Positions 5,925 through 8,228 of a stretch of 8,228 nt of DNA are shown in pieces (the first letter of the stretch is position 1; the number at the start of each line of letters is the position of its first letter). The position numbers and the translations under genes are program-made. Where the stretch lies: contig JANTFY010000097.1 of assembly GCA_024763185.1 (NCBI GenBank), positions 1 to 8,228 of the forward strand, written 5' to 3'. The notes beneath the pieces were generated by a model. The model saw nothing but the letters and a program-made list of their open reading frames with translations. It did no database searches and was not told the origin of the DNA. This DNA is from Gammaproteobacteria bacterium. GTDB taxonomy: Bacteria; Pseudomonadota; Gammaproteobacteria; GCA-001735895.

Positions 5925-6824
5925 TTATAAAGGATCACGATTCCAGCGTATCCAGTGTTTCTTCCAGGGCAGGTATTTGCCATATTCGTAGATCGTCAGA
6001 CCCGCCAGGATAAAACCGGTGCCCAGCCATATGTTGTGGCTGATGGTTTCATTATTCAGCAGGTTACCCAGTAACAAAGCGGTGACCGGTGTGATCAGGG
6101 TGATCAATGCCACGCGCTCGGCGTGCAGGTTTTTCAGGCAATAAAAATACAGCGGGAAACCCAGCGCCGAACCCATGATGCCGAGGTACACGATAGCCGC
6201 CAGAGATTGCAGGGGAATGTATTCTGGCAATCCCTGCATCAGGCTATTGCTGACAAACAGGGGGGTGGCGACGATCAGGCTGCCGGTGGTCACGGATACC
6301 GCCGGGATTCCGGGTTTGAGCTTTTTAAGCAATACCGAACTGAAGGAATGGGTCAGCGATGACAGGCACACCGCGATGACACCTACCCAGGCTTTTTCTG
6401 CAGTTTCCAGGCTTTCGGAAAACACGATGATCAATCCCGCCAGCCCCAGTATCATGCCCAGCGATTTACCCAGGGTAAAAGATTTTTCACCCAGCATCAG
6501 GCTCGCGAACAGGCTGGTTAAAAATGGGGTCAAACCGAAAATAACCGAAATCCATCCTGATGGAATAAACTGGGCCGCCCAGTAAACCGTCGACATGGCG
6601 ATAAACAGGGGGAGCCCTCCTGCCAGGTAGATTTGCAGATGATGTTTATCCCATGGCAGGGCCAGGCGCCAGATGCGTACAATCGCGAGTAAAACGGTCA
6701 GGCCGATAACCATGCGTAAAGCCACGCCAAATTCATAACCCACCTCTGCACCGCTCCACTGTATACCCAGTGGCGTGGTGCTCCATATAACAATAACGGT
6801 CAGGTATGCCGCCGCGATAGACAC
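5925..6824 (-). CDS. EamA/DMT-superfamily transporter
   Basis: The 299-aa protein has about ten hydrophobic segments in two repeated halves, as expected for the drug/metabolite transporter superfamily with two EamA domains. The first half starts VIVIWSTTPLGIQWS and contains ALRMVIGLTVLL. The loop GWISVIFGLTPFLTSLFASLMLGE (about 90-113) and the matching second-half stretch ERVALITLITPVTALLLGNLLNNE are typical EamA end-of-repeat motifs. Members usually export amino acids or other small metabolites across the inner membrane. The substrate is unknown. The start is GTG at 6824, with GGAGA 6 nt upstream. A terminator hairpin ends exactly at that ribosome-binding site, so its expression is probably set by transcription attenuation in the leader at 6836-6987. 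Confidence 0.88.
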   Translation of the reverse strand: MSIAAAYLTVIVIWSTTPLGIQWSGAEVGYEFGVALRMVIGLTVLLAIVRIWRLALPWDKHHLQIYLAGGLPLFIAMSTVYWAAQFIPSGWISVIFGLTPFLTSLFASLMLGEKSFTLGKSLGMILGLAGLIIVFSESLETAEKAWVGVIAVCLSSLTHSFSSVLLKKLKPGIPAVSVTTGSLIVATPLFVSNSLMQGLPEYIPLQSLAAIVYLGIMGSALGFPLYFYCLKNLHAERVALITLITPVTALLLGNLLNNETISHNIWLGTGFILAGLTIYEYGKYLPWKKHWIRWNRDPL

Positions 6825-6835
6825 TTATTTTCTCC

Positions 6836-6865
6836 AAAAAAAAGGCCGTTCAATGGAACGGCCTT
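6836..6865 (-). terminator. Intrinsic terminator abutting the EamA ribosome-binding site (attenuator candidate)
   Basis: On the - strand a perfect 10-bp stem (arms 6856-6865 and 6842-6851, core GGCCGTTC) with an ATTG-side tetraloop is followed by a run of eight U (two in the stem). The U-run passes directly into GGAG (6832-6835), the Shine-Dalgarno sequence of the EamA gene. No larger - strand gene lies upstream that would need a terminator. The position suggests control of transcript elongation into the transporter. In the + direction the T-run is poorer. Confidence 0.75.
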
Positions 6866-6897
6866 GGGTTTTATATTTATTTGTACAGATTACATCG

Positions 6898-6987
6898 TCA
6901 AAAACCGGGCCGCGGCATATTGTGCCAAATAACAGGCATTAGCAGACGGCGATAGACGGTGGTGGCGAGTTTCTGATTCATGTTCAT
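6898..6987 (-). CDS. Putative 29-aa leader peptide of the EamA transporter
   Basis: A 29-codon frame runs from ATG 6987 to TGA 6898, ends 32 nt before the terminator hairpin and precedes the EamA gene on the same strand. The peptide reads MNMNQKLATTVYRRLL then MPVIWHNMPRPGF. It has no run of one amino acid, unlike classical trp/his/leu leaders, but the end Pro-Arg-Pro-Gly-Phe next to the stop is the kind of sequence that can slow a ribosome. A second ATG follows two codons later. No Shine-Dalgarno sequence is visible. The predicted transcription start falls on or beside the first ATG, so it would be leaderless or start at codon 3. It could also be a free-standing microprotein or not translated at all. 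Confidence 0.4.
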   Translation of the reverse strand: MNMNQKLATTVYRRLLMPVIWHNMPRPGF

Positions 6988-6993
6988 GATTTG

Positions 6994-7022
6994 ATAGTCG
7001 CTGTTCTTTTGTTTAAAGTCAA
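6994..7022 (-). promoter_or_regulatory. Sigma-70-like promoter of the EamA leader
   Basis: On the - strand TTGACT (7017-7022, five of six matches) and GACTAT (6994-6999, three of six) are spaced by 17 bp. Transcription would start near 6987, at the first ATG of the leader frame, giving a leader of about 160 nt before the EamA GTG. The strong -35 and ideal spacing support it, and the weak -10 limits confidence. Confidence 0.45.
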
Positions 7023-7087
7023 CAGCAGATGTAAATGATAGAAAAGATGGGTTTTATTCAACTTACCAAAAACAGGGGCACTCAACC

Positions 7088-7597
7088 ATGCTTAATCCAG
7101 AAATCGTGTGCAGATTGAAAAAGCTTTGGCTGGCTTTTTTCTTGTTTATCAGCTTTCCGGCTTTTGCCGAACTTCCTGAACAGTATGATTTTTTAAATCT
7201 GACGCAGGCGCTGCAGCAATCAAAAGCGCAACAAAAACCGATCATGCTGTATTTCGGTCGTTACGGATGCAGTACCTGTAGAAAAATGCATAAAGAGGTT
7301 TTTACCGATCCCGCTGTGTTGGAGAATTATTCGCAGAAGTTTGTGCTCGCCTATGTCGATACCGAAAGTGGCAAGCGCATCAAAATGCCCAACGGTGAAA
7401 GAACCACTGAGATGCAGTTTGCAGCGCGCAATCGAATTTTGGGAACCCCCACGTTTATCTATTATTCTAAGCAACAGCAACCCTTGTTTAAACGGGCAGG
7501 CTTTCAAACGGTCGAGCAGATGATCCAGTACAGTGATTACGTGGATCAGGGCATTTATAAAACCCGTAAACTGAAAGAGTACATGGCGGCACAATGA
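7088..7597 (+). CDS. Periplasmic thioredoxin-like protein (SoxW/DUF255-like)
   Basis: The 169-aa product begins with a signal peptide (basic KK at 11-12, hydrophobic LWLAFFLFISF, cut after PAFA near 27). The mature part is a thioredoxin fold: a strand PIMLYFGRYG, the active site CSTC (61-64) followed by RKMHKEVF, and the cis-proline in LGTPTFIYY (P121). The GxxxCxxCRxMHKEVF pattern matches secreted thioredoxin-like proteins such as SoxW and Thioredoxin_7 types, rather than cytoplasmic TrxA (CGPC). It should reduce or exchange disulfides in the periplasm. AGGGG lies about 8 bp before the ATG. Its stop overlaps the next gene by ATGA, so both form an operon and are translationally coupled. The partner protein is probably its functional associate. 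No sox genes are visible. Confidence 0.8.
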   Translation: MLNPEIVCRLKKLWLAFFLFISFPAFAELPEQYDFLNLTQALQQSKAQQKPIMLYFGRYGCSTCRKMHKEVFTDPAVLENYSQKFVLAYVDTESGKRIKMPNGERTTEMQFAARNRILGTPTFIYYSKQQQPLFKRAGFQTVEQMIQYSDYVDQGIYKTRKLKEYMAAQ

Positions 7598-8228
7598 AAG
7601 CGTTTTTAACATTGCTTGGCCTGGCCATATTTATCCAGCCTGCGCTGGTTTCCGCAGGCTGGAATTTTTCCGAAAGGGTTGCACTGGGTAATGCCGCCAC
7701 GCCCGGTGTTTTTCATCATCTGGACGGGGCCGGGCGTAAACATGTCGCGGTATCTGGTGATTGGGTGGCTGTGATCTGGGAGGATGATCACAGCTCGAGT
7801 CCCCAAATCTATGTGGCTTATAAAACCTTGCAGCAGTCACGGTTTGCCAAGGCTTTGACGGTCAGTGATGGTGAGGAGGCCTACGAACCGTCGATAACAG
7901 GCCTGGCGAACGATCAGTTTGCGCTGGCCTGGGAACAGGATGGAACGGTTTATCTGCGCTTGTTGCAACAGGGCAAGTTGTCAGCGCCTGTCAAGTTGTC
8001 GACAGCCTCGGCCAGTCATGTCAGTGTGGCATATTCCGAACCGCATCTTTATGCGGTGTGGCGTGAACACGCAAAAAGTGGCTGGACTTTAAAGGTCGCC
8101 ATGTTTGCAAGCGAAAACAATCAGCTGCGCCTTATCTCAACCCGGCCCATTGAAGCCAGGGCGCAAAAAAAACCGCTGTTATACCCGACGATTGCAGCCA
8201 GTGCGGGCGGATTGTGCGTGGCCTGGGA
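7594..8228 (+). CDS. Secreted propeller-like repeat protein (partial, runs off the window)
   Basis: The frame is open for 211 codons to the right edge. It begins with a signal peptide (MKAFLTLLGLAIF, cut after about VSA, before GW). Then come repeated blade-like units with an aromatic tryptophan strand: VAVIWEDDHSSSPQIYVAY, FALAWEQDGTVYLRLL, LYAVWREHAKSGWTLKVAMF and LCVAWE. Each has a hydrophobic strand, V/A-W, a turn and a second strand, with spacing of about 45-55 residues. This looks like a sialidase/BNR-type beta-propeller. No Asp-box is clear in the visible part. Enzyme activity cannot be judged because the C-terminus is missing. ATG 7594 overlaps the thioredoxin stop by 4 bp (ATGA), so the protein may be a client or partner of that disulfide protein. 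Confidence 0.7.
   Translation, partial: MKAFLTLLGLAIFIQPALVSAGWNFSERVALGNAATPGVFHHLDGAGRKHVAVSGDWVAVIWEDDHSSSPQIYVAYKTLQQSRFAKALTVSDGEEAYEPSITGLANDQFALAWEQDGTVYLRLLQQGKLSAPVKLSTASASHVSVAYSEPHLYAVWREHAKSGWTLKVAMFASENNQLRLISTRPIEARAQKKPLLYPTIAASAGGLCVAW
7635..7669 (+). terminator. Terminator-like hairpin inside the propeller gene's signal-peptide region
   Basis: CCAGCCTGCG (7635-7644) and CGCAGGCTGG (7653-7662) form a perfect 10-bp GC-rich stem with an 8-nt loop, followed by AATTTTT. It starts 41 bases after the A of the start codon of the propeller gene and 38 bases after the thioredoxin stop. A translating ribosome would open it, while an untranslated transcript could terminate there. The U-run is short and delayed by two A, so it may only be a coincidence of codons. 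Confidence 0.35.

Noticed and set aside
6175..6585. 136-codon + strand frame opposite the EamA gene
   Set aside because: It is antisense to a clear membrane protein, with no ribosome-binding site and no family likeness.
7220..7612. 130-codon - strand frame opposite the thioredoxin-like gene
   Set aside because: The + strand has a signal peptide, CSTC and cis-Pro in the right order, so the antisense frame is a shadow.

Overview
The window reads as a chromosomal segment of a gammaproteobacterium, judged from the style of the urease proteins and the DMT and LysE transporters. The species cannot be fixed. A marine or methylotrophic/sulfur-oxidising gammaproteobacterium of middling GC is only a guess. 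No tRNA, rRNA, CRISPR array, transposase or integrase is visible.

Left block (1-1866, + strand): the 3' end of a urease operon, in the order ureC (last 34 codons), ureE, ureF, ureG. Spacing is tight: 3 bp between ureC and ureE, an 11 bp overlap of ureE and ureF, and 8 bp between ureF and ureG. The accessory proteins load nickel into the apo-urease whose alpha subunit is ureC. UreE ends in a tail with eight histidines, UreF is the GTPase-activating partner, and UreG is the P-loop GTPase. ureABC and ureD are presumably upstream, outside the window.

Middle block (1891-5032): visibly more AT-rich up to about 4400, with less familiar genes. On the - strand lie a small CXXCH cytochrome c-like protein and a 271-aa lipoprotein with DUF2846-like sequence split around a long insert. 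Divergent from the lipoprotein, on the + strand, is a two-gene unit: an orphan protein resembling the periplasmic part of the type II secretion protein GspC (HR-like plus PDZ-like domains) and a 66-aa cysteine-rich lipoprotein. The 316-bp divergent spacer holds two perfect FNR/ANR-type boxes (TTGAT-N4-ATCAA). The second is placed as a class II activator site for the GspC-like gene, so this unit is probably switched on at low oxygen. A papain-fold-like cysteine peptidase candidate follows on the - strand.

Right block (5299-8228): a LysE/ArgO-family amino-acid exporter (+) converges on an EamA/DMT-family exporter (-). The EamA gene has a striking leader on its own strand. It contains a -35/-10-like promoter, a 29-codon peptide ORF ending in Pro-Arg-Pro-Gly-Phe, and a 10-bp hairpin whose U-tract runs directly into the Shine-Dalgarno sequence of the transporter. 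This has the layout of a transcription attenuator. The window ends with a periplasmic thioredoxin-like protein (CSTC active site) overlapping by 4 bp the start of a secreted, propeller-like repeat protein that runs off the right edge.
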